Assembly (NCBI RefSeq): GCF_002238045.1
Contig: NZ_NBYO01000001.1
Span: 496,001-560,000 of the forward strand
DNA length: 64,000 nt
Direction of reading: 5' to 3'
Origin: Notoacmeibacter marinus
GTDB taxonomy: Bacteria; Pseudomonadota; Alphaproteobacteria; Rhizobiales; Rhizobiaceae
Both the position numbers and the translations under genes were made by a program. Below are positions 18,431-28,469 of this stretch, one piece after another. The notes under the pieces are model-generated. The model was not told the DNA's origin, made no database searches, and saw nothing but the letters and a program-made list of their open reading frames with translations. Within the stretch, counting starts at the first letter, position 1; every line of letters starts with the position of its first letter.

Positions 18431-19957
18431 GTGAGACAAGTGGATCGGCATAAGGGCGCCCACAAAAAAGGGGCAGCCCTACCCGATGGCGGAACGACGC
18501 CAGACGATAGCGATATTTCACCCGCTCTCCTGGAAATGTTCGAACGTGTCCGCCAGCGGCTTCGATCCGCACTCGGTCAGGAAGTGTTCAGTTCGTGGTT
18601 CGGCCGCATGATGCTGATGGAAGTCAGCGGCCCGATCATCCGCCTTTCCGTGCCCACGACATTCCTGCGCTCGTGGATCAACAGCCACTATCTCGATACG
18701 CTGCTCGAGATATGGAAAGAAGAGCGCCCGGAAACGCTCAAGGTCGAGGTTCTGGTCCGCAGCGCAACCCGCATGCCGCGCGCCACGGTGGTCTCCGCCG
18801 AGTTCGGGAACGAGGCGGCCGGCGAAAAACGTCCAAGCCGCGCTCCGACGGCCAAACCTTCGGCCGCACCGCCACGCGCCAGCAAGCTGCCCGATATTCG
18901 CCATGGCATATTCGGCTCGCCGCTCGATCCGCGTTTCACCTTCGAGAGCTTCGTCGAGGGGCCGAGCAACCGCGTTGCGCACGCGGCAGCCTGCGCAGTT
19001 TCGGAAGCCGGCGGGGGAGCGGTCCGGTTCAATCCGCTCTATATCCACGCATCGGTCGGCCTCGGCAAAACCCATCTTCTGCAGGCCATTGCCGACGAAG
19101 CCATCCGCAAGAACAGCAATGCCCGCGTGGTCTATCTGACGGCCGAATATTTCATGTGGCGGTTCGCCACGGCCATCCGCGACAACAACGCCCTTTCCTT
19201 CAAGGAGCAATTGCGCGACATCGACCTGCTGATCATCGACGACATGCAGTTCCTGCAGGGAAAGACGATCCAGAACGAGTTCTGCCATCTGATCAACACG
19301 CTGCTCGACAGCGCCAAGCAGGTTGTGGTGGCTGCTGACCGGCCCGCCGGCGAACTGGAATCTCTGGAAGAGCGCGTGCGCTCGCGCCTCAATGGCGGCG
19401 TCATTCTGGAAATGGGCCGGCCTGACGATTCCATGCGACTGCGCATGCTGCGCGGCAAACTGGAATCGGCACAAAACGACGATCCGTCGCTGGTGGTCTC
19501 CGAGGAGGTTCTGGAACATATCGCCCATACCGTGACCGGATCGGGCCGCGAGTTGGAGGGCGCTTTCAACCAGCTTCTGTTCCGCCAGAGCCTGGAGCCG
19601 GAAATGACCATCGAGAAAGTCGATGAGTTTCTGTCGCATATCTACAAGCAAGGCGAGCCGAAGCGTATCCGCATCGAGGACATTCAACGCGTCGTCGCCA
19701 AGCACTATAATGTGTCCAAGACCGAATTGCTGAGCAACCGACGCACCCGCACCGTCGTTCTGCCGCGGCAGATCGCCATGTTCCTGTCGAAGATTCTGAC
19801 GCTGCGCAGCCTGCCAGAAATCGGCCGCCGCTTCGGCGGGAAGGACCACACCACGGTGCTTCATGCGGTCCGCAAGATCGAAGGCCTCATCGAGAACGAC
19901 AAGAAGCTGGCGCAGGAAGTCGAACTTCTGAAGCGGCTCATCAACGAACAGGCCTGA
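18431..19957 (+). CDS. dnaA: Chromosomal replication initiator DnaA
   Basis: A 508-residue initiator that binds DnaA boxes and melts the origin. Domain I begins near [20 protein letters not shown], followed by a basic/Ala-Pro linker (residues about 115-150). The AAA+ domain has Walker [13 protein letters not shown] and Walker [16 protein letters not shown]. The C-terminal helix-turn-helix carries the DnaA signature [16 protein letters not shown]. The start is a GTG preceded by GAGGT. It has its own long leader and ends before a strong hairpin that separates it from dnaN. Confidence 0.97.
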   Translation: MRQVDRHKGAHKKGAALPDGGTTPDDSDISPALLEMFERVRQRLRSALGQEVFSSWFGRMMLMEVSGPIIRLSVPTTFLRSWINSHYLDTLLEIWKEERPETLKVEVLVRSATRMPRATVVSAEFGNEAAGEKRPSRAPTAKPSAAPPRASKLPDIRHGIFGSPLDPRFTFESFVEGPSNRVAHAAACAVSEAGGGAVRFNPLYIHASVGLGKTHLLQAIADEAIRKNSNARVVYLTAEYFMWRFATAIRDNNALSFKEQLRDIDLLIIDDMQFLQGKTIQNEFCHLINTLLDSAKQVVVAADRPAGELESLEERVRSRLNGGVILEMGRPDDSMRLRMLRGKLESAQNDDPSLVVSEEVLEHIAHTVTGSGRELEGAFNQLLFRQSLEPEMTIEKVDEFLSHIYKQGEPKRIRIEDIQRVVAKHYNVSKTELLSNRRTRTVVLPRQIAMFLSKILTLRSLPEIGRRFGGKDHTTVLHAVRKIEGLIENDKKLAQEVELLKRLINEQA

Positions 19958-20008
19958 ACGAAGCGAGTCTAGTGTTTCTAGGCGGACCGGCACGTTTCCA
20001 CAGGCCCC

Positions 20009-20047
20009 GGCAAGCGAAGCGGCAAATGTGCCGTTTCGCTTGCCTTT
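20009..20047 (+). terminator. Strong hairpin between dnaA and dnaN
   Basis: A 16-base stem with one mismatch, GGCAAGCGAAGCGGCA paired with TGCCGTTTCGCTTGCC, loop AATG-like, followed by TTT. It could terminate dnaA transcription, leaving dnaN with a separate promoter in the last 100 bases of the spacer. Confidence 0.65.
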
Positions 20048-20149
20048 GCACCCCGAAAGATGCTCCTTTGCAGGACTGACCGGCGGCCTTAGGCGGTGCG
20101 CCGGCTCTTTTGTCGGTTCTGGTCTTTTTTCAAGGGAAGTAACGTCGCC

Positions 20150-21271
20150 ATGCGTGTCACACTCGAGCGCTCCAATCTGCTGAAGTCTCTCGGCCATGTG
20201 CATCGTGTGGTCGAGCGACGGAACACCATTCCGATCCTTTCCAACGTGCTGCTCTCAGCCGATGGCGGCAATCTTCAATTGAAGGCCACGGACCTGGATC
20301 TCGAAGTCACCGAAGCGGTGCCAGCGACGATCGACGTGGCCGGCGGTACCACCGTTCCTGCCCATCTTCTCCACGACATCGTTCGCAAGCTGCCCGATGG
20401 CGCGGAAGTCGATCTGAAGATGGATGAGGACGGGCGCGCCATGAGTGTGGCGTCGGGCCGCTCATCCTTCCGCCTGCAATGCCTGCCGCAGGGCGACTTC
20501 CCGGCGCTGACGGCCGGACAGTTTTCCCATCAGTTCGACGTTGCCGCCGCCGAGTTGAAGCGACTGATCGACAAGACGCAGTTCGCGATCTCCACGGAAG
20601 AGACCCGCTACTACCTGAACGGCATCTATCTGCATGCCATCGAGAGCGATGGCGACCTGATGCTGCGGGCCGTGGCCACGGACGGACATCGGCTCGCCCG
20701 CACGCAGATGGCGGCGCCCGCCGGTTCGGAAGGCATGCCGGGCATCATCGTGCCGCGCAAGACCGTGGCGGAACTGCAGAAGCTGCTCGACCTGCCGGAA
20801 GAAGCCACGGTGAAGGTGGAACTGTCGGACACGAAAATCCGCTTTACCGCCGGCGAGGTGGTGCTGACCAGCAAGCTGATCGACGGCACCTTCCCCGACT
20901 ATCAGCGTGTTATTCCGACCGGTAACGACAAGCGCCTCGTTCTGGAGCGCGACCGGTTCGCCGCCGCCGTCGACCGCGTGTCGACCATCTCTTCGGAACG
21001 TGGACGCGCGGTGAAGCTCTCTGTCGGCGACGAGCAGATCGTGCTGACCGTCAACAATCCCGATAGCGGCAGCGCCACCGAGGAGTTGCAGGCCGGCTAC
21101 GAGTCCGAGCCGATGGATATCGGTTTCAATGCAAAATATCTGCTCGACGTCACCGCGCAGTTGACCGGCGACGAAGCTGTGTTCCTGCTGGCCGACGCCG
21201 GCTCGCCAACCCTTATCACCGATGAGGACGACAAGCAGACCCTCTACGTGCTGATGCCGATGCGTGTCTGA
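20150..21271 (+). CDS. dnaN: DNA polymerase III beta subunit (sliding clamp)
   Basis: A 373-residue ring-clamp protein of the usual length. Three clamp folds are indicated by MRVTLERSNLLKSLGHVHRV, the central FAISTEETRYYLNGIYLHAI with TDGHRLART, and the C-terminal YLLDVTAQLTGDEAVFLLAD, ending TLYVLMPMRV. This C-terminus is the canonical clamp ending. The start is set at the ATG with AAGGGAAG upstream, dropping 18 shadow residues. It is followed after 11 bases by recF. Confidence 0.97.
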   Translation: MRVTLERSNLLKSLGHVHRVVERRNTIPILSNVLLSADGGNLQLKATDLDLEVTEAVPATIDVAGGTTVPAHLLHDIVRKLPDGAEVDLKMDEDGRAMSVASGRSSFRLQCLPQGDFPALTAGQFSHQFDVAAAELKRLIDKTQFAISTEETRYYLNGIYLHAIESDGDLMLRAVATDGHRLARTQMAAPAGSEGMPGIIVPRKTVAELQKLLDLPEEATVKVELSDTKIRFTAGEVVLTSKLIDGTFPDYQRVIPTGNDKRLVLERDRFAAAVDRVSTISSERGRAVKLSVGDEQIVLTVNNPDSGSATEELQAGYESEPMDIGFNAKYLLDVTAQLTGDEAVFLLADAGSPTLITDEDDKQTLYVLMPMRV

Positions 21272-21282
21272 CCGGCGATCCG

Positions 21283-22473
21283 GTGGATGAAGTCCGACAA
21301 TCGGCCGACGCCGTCCCGCCAGTCTCGATCACGGCGTTGCGGCTGACGAATTTTCGCAGCCATAGCGAACTGTCGTTGCGGCTCGACCGTCGCCATGTCG
21401 TGCTGTTCGGCGAAAACGGAGCGGGCAAGACCAACATTCTGGAAGCCGTCTCGCTGCTGTCGCCCGGACGCGGTTTTCGCCGCGCGACCTATGCCGACAT
21501 GGCGGCAAAGGGTGCCAGTGGTTTCGCCATCCATGCCAGTCTAGACGGCCCCGTTGGCCCAGCTGAGATCGGAACGGGTACGATTGCCGGAGGCGCTTTT
21601 GGATCGGCGAGCGCCAATGGCGAAGGCGGACGGCGCGTTCGCATCAACGGCGCCAGCGAGCCGGCCGAAGCGATGGCGGAATGGCTCCGCGTCGTCTGGC
21701 TTCTCCCTTCGATGGACGGGCTGTTCTCCGGCGGCGCCTCGGACCGGCGGCGCTTCCTCGACCGGATGGTGCTGGCGATCGACCCGTCGCATGGACGGCG
21801 GGCGCTGGCCTATGAGAAGGCGATGCGTCAACGGAACCGACTCTTCGCCGACGATGTGCGCGACGATCTCTGGTATGAGAGCGTGGAAGCGGAACTGGCG
21901 GAAGCCGGCCTGCCGATCCTCGAAGCCCGGCAACGTCTGGTCAGCGTATTACAGGCGCAGATCGACCGCCTGCCCGAACCCTCGCCTTTTCCGAAGTCTG
22001 ACCTGACGCTTCTGCCCGGCTTCGAGGATGACGTGCCGGAGACGATCGATGCCTATCGCGAGGCGCTGGCCGCTGGCCGCTATCGCGACCGGGCGGCGGG
22101 CCGTGCGCTGGTCGGCCCGCACCGCGCCGACCTCATGGTCCAACACCGGCCAAAGGCGATGGCGGCCCGACTGTGTTCGACGGGCGAACAGAAAGCGCTC
22201 CTCATCGGTCTCGTCCTGGCCCATGCGCGCCTGACCGCGGCCCAGACCGAAATGACGCCGATCCTGCTGCTCGACGAGGTGGCGGCGCATCTCGATGCCG
22301 GACGGCGGGCCGCGCTCTTCGACATTCTCGACGAACTCGGCAGCCAGGCCTGGATGACAGGCACGGATGGCCATCTCTTTGCCGACCTTGCGGATCGCGC
22401 GCAGTTCTTCCATCTGTCGTCGGAAGGCGTGCGTCCTGTCGATGCGCCGCCCTCGATGGAGACCGACCGATGA
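21283..22473 (+). CDS. recF: DNA replication and repair protein RecF
   Basis: A 396-residue SMC-like ATPase that loads RecA at gaps with RecO and RecR. N-terminal ITALRLTNFRSHSELSLRLD and Walker A FGENGAGKTNILEAVSLLSP are present, with the signature-like LCSTGEQKALLIGLVLAHAR and Walker B MTPILLLDEVAAHLDAGRRA near the C-terminus. The ATG start is used; an in-frame GTG lies a codon or two upstream. The stop overlaps the following adenylyltransferase gene (ATGA). Confidence 0.95.
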   Translation: MDEVRQSADAVPPVSITALRLTNFRSHSELSLRLDRRHVVLFGENGAGKTNILEAVSLLSPGRGFRRATYADMAAKGASGFAIHASLDGPVGPAEIGTGTIAGGAFGSASANGEGGRRVRINGASEPAEAMAEWLRVVWLLPSMDGLFSGGASDRRRFLDRMVLAIDPSHGRRALAYEKAMRQRNRLFADDVRDDLWYESVEAELAEAGLPILEARQRLVSVLQAQIDRLPEPSPFPKSDLTLLPGFEDDVPETIDAYREALAAGRYRDRAAGRALVGPHRADLMVQHRPKAMAARLCSTGEQKALLIGLVLAHARLTAAQTEMTPILLLDEVAAHLDAGRRAALFDILDELGSQAWMTGTDGHLFADLADRAQFFHLSSEGVRPVDAPPSMETDR

Positions 22474-23234
22474 ACGATTCCGCGCTCAGCGCCGACGAAT
22501 TGCGGCGTTACGCCCGCCATATCGTGCTGCCGGAGATCGGCGGGGCGGGCCAGCAGAAGATGAAGGCGGCGCGCGTGCTGGTGATCGGCGCGGGCGGTCT
22601 CGGCGCGCCGGTCCTGCTTTACCTGGCCGCAGCAGGCGTCGGCACGCTCGGCGTGATCGACGACGATGCGGTTTCGCTGTCCAACCTCCAGCGGCAGGTG
22701 ATCCATTCGACCGATGCGATCGGAGAGGCGAAGGTCGAAAGCGCCGCCGATGCGCTGGCGCGGGTCAATCCGCATGTCCGGGTCGAGACGTACGCCATGC
22801 GGCTGACGGCGGAAAATGCCGCCGATCTGATCGGCCGACACGACATCGTCGTCGATGGTTCGGACAATTTCGAGACGCGCTATCTGCTGGCCGATCTGTG
22901 TGCATCCCACAAGGTGACGCTCGTGACCGGCGCGGTCGGGCGCTTCGATGGATCGCTGACGGTGCTGCAACCGTGGACGGAAAATGCGGACGGGCGGCCC
23001 AACCCGACCTATCGCGATCTCTTTCCCGAACCGCCCGCGCCCGGAACGGTGCCGTCCTGCGCGGAAGCGGGCGTGATCGGCGCGCTGACCGGCGTGATCG
23101 GCACGCTCCAGGCGATGGAGGTCATCAAGCTGATCACCGGGGCGGGCGAACCGCTGATCGGACGACTCCTCCTCTATGACAGCCTCGCCGCCCGGTTCGA
23201 GACGATCCGCTATCGCGGGAAGCGGGTCGCATGA
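22470..23234 (+). CDS. ThiF/MoeB/HesA family adenylyltransferase
   Basis: A 254-residue E1-like enzyme that activates the C-terminus of a ubiquitin-like sulfur carrier (MoaD or ThiS) for molybdopterin or thiamine synthesis. The N-terminal ELRRYARHIVLPEIGGAGQQ and the nucleotide-binding VLVIGAGGLGAPVLLYLAAAG are diagnostic, with DDDAVSLSNLQRQVIH next. The zinc-binding CxxC pairs of many MoeB proteins are not evident. There is no rhodanese domain. MoeB versus ThiF cannot be separated without neighbours. It is coupled to recF by a four-base overlap, a linkage seen in other Rhizobiales. Confidence 0.88.
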   Translation: MNDSALSADELRRYARHIVLPEIGGAGQQKMKAARVLVIGAGGLGAPVLLYLAAAGVGTLGVIDDDAVSLSNLQRQVIHSTDAIGEAKVESAADALARVNPHVRVETYAMRLTAENAADLIGRHDIVVDGSDNFETRYLLADLCASHKVTLVTGAVGRFDGSLTVLQPWTENADGRPNPTYRDLFPEPPAPGTVPSCAEAGVIGALTGVIGTLQAMEVIKLITGAGEPLIGRLLLYDSLAARFETIRYRGKRVA

Positions 23235-23361
23235 AGATGAAACGATGGCACCCTTCAATACAGAAAGGCGGTGTCTTCGACTGAGCTGAACTGTCTGCTA
23301 TGCGGACAAATTGGGCTTTCGCCGCGGTTGCACCAAAGTCGGCTTTGGGCGAGTATTCAGC

Positions 23362-23778
23362 ATGATTTCCTACATCACTGTCGGTGCAGATGACATTGCC
23401 CGCGCGAAACGGTTTTACTCCGCGTTCCTGCCGGCCCTCGATTACGAGTTGGAGGAGGGGTCCGAAGGCCTGAGCTATGTGCTGCCCAAACAACCGGGTC
23501 AGTCTGCCGCCCTACCGGATATATACGTAAAACCACCCTTCGATGGACGTCCTGCCTCGGCTGGGAACGGCGTCATGATCGCATTCGAGGCTCGCAGTCA
23601 AAAGCAGGTTCGCGACCTTCACTCCGCCGCGATTGCCGCAGGCGGCTCCGACGAGGGTCAGCCGGGCTTCCGTGACGCGTACGGACCTCATTTTTATGTC
23701 GGCTACATTCGCGACCCTCAAGGTAACAAGATCGCACTGTTCTCCAACGATCCGAACGAAGCTGGGCGAGACGGATAG
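23362..23778 (+). CDS. VOC/glyoxalase family protein
   Basis: A 138-residue single-domain vicinal oxygen chelate protein. It begins MISYITVGADDIARAKRFYS and shows the two beta-alpha-beta-beta-beta units with DAYGPHFYVGYIRDPQGNKI near the end, the typical second metal-ligand strand. Substrate unknown; homologues include glyoxalase-like and antibiotic-resistance-like proteins. It starts at the first ATG that matches the family; a 17-residue extension is non-homologous. It stands alone after the adenylyltransferase gene. Confidence 0.8.
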   Translation: MISYITVGADDIARAKRFYSAFLPALDYELEEGSEGLSYVLPKQPGQSAALPDIYVKPPFDGRPASAGNGVMIAFEARSQKQVRDLHSAAIAAGGSDEGQPGFRDAYGPHFYVGYIRDPQGNKIALFSNDPNEAGRDG

Positions 23779-23938
23779 CTCGGGCTGCATGGGCGGCAAA
23801 AGCCGTTCGCCACATCGCAGAAGATCGGCATGATGGGCTCCGAGCGGGTATCTGAACCCGCATCTGGATTGATGATGCGCGACACCGCCGGCGTTTCCTG
23901 CGGGCGCTCTTGCGCCTGCTCGTACCGGCCTGGGCGGC

Positions 23939-24934
23939 TTACCGCCGAGACGGCAGCACGCGGTCCGGCGGGCGGTGGCCGTCGAAGACGACGCGGATAT
24001 TGATCAGAACGCGCTCGCCCATCTCGATGCGGCTCTCCAGCGTGGCCGATCCCATATGGGGCAGCAGGGTGATGCGATGCTCGCGGCAGAGGTCCAGCAG
24101 ACGCGGATTGACGTGCGGCATCTTGTTGAAGACATCGAGCGCCGCGCCGGCGATCCGGCGTTTGTCGACGGCGTCGATCAGAGCGGCCTCATCCACGATC
24201 CCGCCGCGCGAGACGTTGACGAAATAGGCTTCGCGTTTCAGCAGACCGAGCCGGCGCGCATCGATCATGTGGCGCGTTTGCGGCGTCAGCGGCGCATGGA
24301 TCGTCACGATATCCATCCGCGCCAGCATGTCGTCCAGATCGTCCCAATAGGTTGCGTTCAGTTCGGCCTGGGTCTGGTCGGCAACGGGCGTGCGGTTGTG
24401 ATAGTGGATCGACAGGCCGAAGGCCTTGGCCCGCCGCGCCACCGCCGTGCCGATGCGACCCATGCCGACAATGCCGAGTTTCTTGCCGAAAATCCGCCGG
24501 CCGAGCATCCAGTTGGGCGACCAGCCCTTCCATTCGCCGTTCATGTCCAGCAGGGCCTGACTGCCCTCCACAAGACGGCGCGGCACCGCAACGATGAGCG
24601 CCATGGTCATATCGGCGGTGTCTTCGGTCAGCACACCGGGCGTATTCGTCACGATGATGCCGGCGCGGTTGGCGGCCTCCACATCGATATGTTCGGTGCC
24701 GGCGCCGAAATTGGCGATCATGCGCAACTGATCGCCCGCCGAGCGGATCAGATCGGCGTCGATCCGGTCGGTGAGGGTCGGCACGAGCACGTCCGCTGTC
24801 TTCACCGCGTCCAGCAAGGCTTCCTGCGGCAGGGCTTGGTCGTCCGGATTCGGAACAAGATCGAACAGTTCACCCATGCGCTGCTCGACCGGAACGGGGA
24901 GTTTCCGGGTAAGAACAACACGGGGTTTGGTCAT
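23939..24934 (-). CDS. D-2-hydroxyacid dehydrogenase (glyoxylate reductase-like), altered active site
   Basis: A 331-residue NAD(P)-dependent dehydrogenase related to glyoxylate/hydroxypyruvate reductases. The dinucleotide-binding motif is GIVGMGRIGTAVARRAKAFG. The substrate-binding Arg is in NVSRGGIVDE and the catalytic His in ITLLPHMGSATLESR. The catalytic Glu, normally in a DVFxxEP context, is replaced: the sequence reads ALDVFNKMPHVNP. The enzyme may be slow, differently tuned or inactive. It starts MTKPRVVLTRKLPV and is convergent with the VOC gene. Confidence 0.85.
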   Translation of the reverse strand: MTKPRVVLTRKLPVPVEQRMGELFDLVPNPDDQALPQEALLDAVKTADVLVPTLTDRIDADLIRSAGDQLRMIANFGAGTEHIDVEAANRAGIIVTNTPGVLTEDTADMTMALIVAVPRRLVEGSQALLDMNGEWKGWSPNWMLGRRIFGKKLGIVGMGRIGTAVARRAKAFGLSIHYHNRTPVADQTQAELNATYWDDLDDMLARMDIVTIHAPLTPQTRHMIDARRLGLLKREAYFVNVSRGGIVDEAALIDAVDKRRIAGAALDVFNKMPHVNPRLLDLCREHRITLLPHMGSATLESRIEMGERVLINIRVVFDGHRPPDRVLPSRR

Positions 24935-25126
24935 GGGAGCCCTTCCTCGCCAAAATTTTCAGCGTTCGATAAAGTCACTCTTAACCCTGTCGGCGCAGGA
25001 TGGCAGGAGTGAATGCTTCGTCTCGTCCCTCCCTTAGCAGTGGGTCGGAAGGAAGCAAAGTATCGACCGGATCGCTGGCTATCCCCCGTGCCGTTCCGGT
25101 CGAATATCCAGATTAGGTCTGAACCC

Positions 25127-25681
25127 ATGAACCGCCAGATACGCGCCGCCCTACCGCTTCTCGCCCCGATCTTCATCTGGGTTTTCATCCTGTGTCTTCC
25201 GGCCGGACAGGTCCGCGCGCAGGACATTACCGGATCCATCGAGACCGGGGCTTCGGGTCTGCCGCTTCCCCGCTTCGCCTCGCTGAAGTCCTCGCGCATC
25301 AATATGCGGGCCGGGCCGGGGCGCGACTATCGGGTCGAATGGAACTACCGCAAGGCCGGCCTGCCGATGGAGATCATCCAGGAATACGACAATTGGCGGA
25401 AGGTTCGCGATGCGAGCGGCGATGAAGGCTGGATCCACGTCTCGCTTCTGACCGGCAAGCGGACCGGCGTTGCCGCGCCCTGGCAGAAGGACGCGCTACT
25501 TCCACTGCGCAAGCGCCCAACGCCCGATGCCCCGCTGATCGCGCAGGTCGAGGCCGGCGCTGTCGGTGAGGTCATCTCATGCGACGGCCAATGGTGTGTC
25601 GTCGACTATGACGATCACGAAGGCTATATGCGCCAGGCGCAGCTCTGGGGCGTCTATCCCAGCGAACAGATTCGCGACTGA
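25127..25681 (+). CDS. Exported protein with two SH3-like domains
   Basis: A 184-residue protein with an N-terminal signal or anchor (LPLLAPIFIWVFILCLPAGQVRAQ). Two bacterial SH3 repeats follow: SSRINMRAGPGRDYRVEWNY with NWRKVRDASGDEGWIHVSLL, then ALLPLRKRPTPDAPLIAQVE with GEVISCDGQWCVVDYDDHEG. Such proteins are thought to bind cell-wall peptides in the periplasm, but the function is undefined. The start at MNRQIRAALP places the signal peptide at the N-terminus; the open frame extends 38 codons further upstream without support. Confidence 0.8.
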   Translation: MNRQIRAALPLLAPIFIWVFILCLPAGQVRAQDITGSIETGASGLPLPRFASLKSSRINMRAGPGRDYRVEWNYRKAGLPMEIIQEYDNWRKVRDASGDEGWIHVSLLTGKRTGVAAPWQKDALLPLRKRPTPDAPLIAQVEAGAVGEVISCDGQWCVVDYDDHEGYMRQAQLWGVYPSEQIRD

Positions 25682-25856
25682 TCACGATCGGGCGTCGGCC
25701 AGATGAAGTGAGCGAGGAACGGCGGCTTTTCCCATGGGGTTGAGACTCCGAGACCTTTCGCCCAGCCACCGATACGTGTAATCCGGGCAAAACGACCGGA
25801 AACCGTGCAGTGAGGGGCACTGCCCGGAGCCGTGTCAGGGAGATGAGTGCCGAACG

Positions 25857-26375
25857 ATGAGCGAACGCAAATCCAGCTACGATTACGAAGACCTTCTTGC
25901 CTGCGCACGCGGGGAACTGTTCGGACCCGGAAACGCGCAACTGCCAGCTCCGCCCATGCTGATGTTCGACCGCATCACACGAGTATCCGAAGATGGCGGC
26001 GCCCATGGCAAGGGCCAGATTCGTGCCGAACTCGACGTCAAACCCGACCTCTGGTTCTTCCCCTGCCACTTCATCGGCAATGAAATCATGCCGGGTTGCC
26101 TCGGGCTGGACGCTATGTGGCAGCTGACCGGCTTCTACCTTGGCTGGCTCGGCCTGCCCGGCTACGGCATGGCGATCTCGACCGGTGAAGTGAAGTTCAA
26201 GGGCATGGTGACGCCCAAGACCAAGCTGGTCGAATATGGCGTCGATTTCAAACGCGTCATGAAGGGCCGGCTCAATCTCGGCATCGCCGATGGCTGGCTG
26301 AAAGCCGATGGCGAGCAGATCTATAGCGCAACGGATTTGAAGGTCGCCCTTTCGAAAGAAAAGGCTGGCGCCTAA
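25857..26375 (+). CDS. fabA: Bifunctional 3-hydroxydecanoyl-ACP dehydratase/isomerase
   Basis: A 172-residue hot-dog-fold enzyme that dehydrates 3-hydroxydecanoyl-ACP and isomerises trans-2 to cis-3-decenoyl-ACP, the branch point to unsaturated fatty acids. The catalytic His lies in [20 protein letters not shown], with the Asp in the same block. The length equals E. coli FabA. It is first in fabA-fabB-fabI with a 64-base gap to fabB. In many Rhizobiales irr is transcribed divergently from fabA; here the upstream neighbour is the SH3 gene instead. Confidence 0.97.
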   Translation: MSERKSSYDYEDLLACARGELFGPGNAQLPAPPMLMFDRITRVSEDGGAHGKGQIRAELDVKPDLWFFPCHFIGNEIMPGCLGLDAMWQLTGFYLGWLGLPGYGMAISTGEVKFKGMVTPKTKLVEYGVDFKRVMKGRLNLGIADGWLKADGEQIYSATDLKVALSKEKAGA

Positions 26376-26439
26376 ATCCTATTCAGGGCCTATCGTCCCT
26401 ACAGCACACACAATCTCCGCGATGGAAGGGAGAGCCCCC

Positions 26440-27657
26440 ATGAAACGAGTCGTTGTAACCGGAATGGGCATCGTGTCGTCGATCGGCGACGATGCGGAGG
26501 CGGTCGCCGCCTCGCTTCGGGACGCAAAGAGCGGCATCAGCTTTGCCGAGCCGTTCTCCGAACACGGCTTCCGCAGCCAGGTCTGGGGCATGCCGTCGCT
26601 TGATCCGGCCGAGCAGATCGACCGGCGCGCCATGCGCTTTCTGCATCGTGGCGGGGCGTGGAACCATGTCGCGATGAAGCAGGCCATCGCCGATGCCGGC
26701 CTCGAGGAAGGCGGAATCACCGATCCGCGGATCGGCATCATCATGGGATCGGGCGGACCGTCCACGGAGATCGTCGTCGACGCCGCCGACATCACTCGTG
26801 AAAAGGGATCGCCCAAGCGCATCGGGCCGTTCGCGGTACCGAAAGCCATGAGCAGCACTGCTTCGGCGACGCTCGCCACCTGGTTCAAAATCCACGGCGT
26901 GAACTATTCGATCAGTTCGGCCTGCTCGACCTCGGCGCATTGCATCGGCAACGCCTATGAACTGATCCAGTGGGGCAAGCAGGACATGATCTTCGCCGGC
27001 GGGCATGAGGATCTGCACTGGACCTCGTCAAACATCTTCGACGCCATGGGCGCGATGAGCAGCAAATACAACGATACGCCAGCCGAAGCGTCGCGGGCCT
27101 ATGACGCCGACCGCGACGGTTTCGTGATCGCCGGCGGTGCCGGTGTGCTGGTTCTGGAAGAGCTGGAGCGGGCCAGGGCGCGTGGCGCGACGATCTATGC
27201 CGAGATCGTCGGCTATGGCGCGACATCGGATGGCTACGACATGGTTGCGCCGTCCGGCGAAGGCGCGATCCGCTGCATGAGGATGGCGCTGGAGACCGTT
27301 GATGCGAAGGTGGACTACATCAATACGCATGGCACCTCGACGCCGGTCGGCGACCAGAAGGAAATCGGCGCCATTCGCGAGGTCTTCGGCGATGACATGC
27401 CGCATATCGGCTCGACCAAGAGTCTGACCGGCCATAGCCTCGGCGGAGCGGGCGTTCAGGAGGCGATCTACAGCCTGCTTATGATGAAAAACGACTTCAT
27501 GGCGGAGAGCGCACATATCGAGACACTCGATCCGGAGTTCGAAGGCGTGCCGATTCTGACCGAACGGCGGGACGGCGCATTCGATGTCGCTCTTTCCAAC
27601 TCTTTCGGGTTCGGCGGCACCAACGCCACGCTCGTCTTCCAGCGCTATCAGGATTGA
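26440..27657 (+). CDS. fabB: 3-oxoacyl-ACP synthase I
   Basis: A 405-residue condensing enzyme that elongates the cis-unsaturated acyl-ACP made by FabA. The thiolase-fold catalytic triad is visible: Cys in [12 protein letters not shown], His in [11 protein letters not shown] and His in [14 protein letters not shown]. It starts [18 protein letters not shown] after GAAGGGAGAG; six upstream in-frame residues are not family-like. The close coupling with fabA favours FabB over FabF. It is followed within 12 bases by fabI. Confidence 0.96.
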   Translation: MKRVVVTGMGIVSSIGDDAEAVAASLRDAKSGISFAEPFSEHGFRSQVWGMPSLDPAEQIDRRAMRFLHRGGAWNHVAMKQAIADAGLEEGGITDPRIGIIMGSGGPSTEIVVDAADITREKGSPKRIGPFAVPKAMSSTASATLATWFKIHGVNYSISSACSTSAHCIGNAYELIQWGKQDMIFAGGHEDLHWTSSNIFDAMGAMSSKYNDTPAEASRAYDADRDGFVIAGGAGVLVLEELERARARGATIYAEIVGYGATSDGYDMVAPSGEGAIRCMRMALETVDAKVDYINTHGTSTPVGDQKEIGAIREVFGDDMPHIGSTKSLTGHSLGGAGVQEAIYSLLMMKNDFMAESAHIETLDPEFEGVPILTERRDGAFDVALSNSFGFGGTNATLVFQRYQD

Positions 27658-27668
27658 GGGAGCCCGAC

Positions 27669-28469
27669 GTGGACGGAATCATGAAGGGAAAGCGCGGCCT
27701 CATCATGGGCATCGCGAACCGGAACTCGATCGCCTACGGCATCGCCAAGACGCTTAGGGCGCAGGGCGCCGACATTGCGGTGACCTATCAGGGCGAAGCG
27801 TTCGGAAAGCGGGTCAAGCCGCTCGCCGAGGATCTCGGCGTCGAACTCATGATCGACTGCGACGTTGAGAATATCGATTCCGTCGATGCAGCTTTTGCGA
27901 CACTGAAGGAAAAATGGGGCAGCATCGACTTTCTTGTCCATGCGATCGGTTTTTCCGACAAGAGCGAATTGAAGGGCCTCTATGCCGACACCACGCGGGA
28001 AAATTTCTCCCGCACCATGGTGATCTCGTGCTTCTCATTCACCGAAGTCACCAAACGGGCGGCGGCCATCATGCCAAATGGCGGATCGATCCTGACACTG
28101 ACCTATGCAGGGTCGGTGCGCGTCATGCCCAATTACAATGTCATGGGCGTCGCCAAGGCCGCCCTCGAAGCGTCGGTGCGTTATCTCGCCGCCGATTACG
28201 GCCAGGACAATATCCGCGTCAACGCCATCTCCGCCGGTCCGGTGCGCACCCTTGCGGGCGCCGGTATTGCCGATGCGCGCGCCATGTTCAGCCATCAGGC
28301 CAGCAATTCGCCGCTTCGTCGCACCGTTACGCTCGACGAGCTCGGCGGCTCGGCGCTCTATCTTCTGTCCGAGCTTTCCGGCGGCGTGACCGGCGAAATT
28401 CACTATGTCGATAGTGGTTTCAACATCACCTCCATGCCCCGGCTCGATAATCTGCAGAAAGCGGAATAA
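27669..28469 (+). CDS. fabI: Enoyl-ACP reductase [NADH]
   Basis: A 266-residue short-chain dehydrogenase-type enoyl reductase, the last step of each fatty acid elongation cycle and the triclosan target. The FabI-type nucleotide motif GIANRNSIAYGIAKTLRAQG is present. The active-site Tyr/Tyr/Lys lies in TLTYAGSVRVMPNYNVMGVA followed by KAALEASVRYLA. The start is taken as the GTG at 27669, preceded by GAGGGAG and giving MDGIMKGKRGLIMG as in other Rhizobiales. The internal ATG four codons later is possible, and a TTG at 27654 overlapping fabB is less likely. Confidence 0.95.
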   Translation: MDGIMKGKRGLIMGIANRNSIAYGIAKTLRAQGADIAVTYQGEAFGKRVKPLAEDLGVELMIDCDVENIDSVDAAFATLKEKWGSIDFLVHAIGFSDKSELKGLYADTTRENFSRTMVISCFSFTEVTKRAAAIMPNGGSILTLTYAGSVRVMPNYNVMGVAKAALEASVRYLAADYGQDNIRVNAISAGPVRTLAGAGIADARAMFSHQASNSPLRRTVTLDELGGSALYLLSELSGGVTGEIHYVDSGFNITSMPRLDNLQKAE

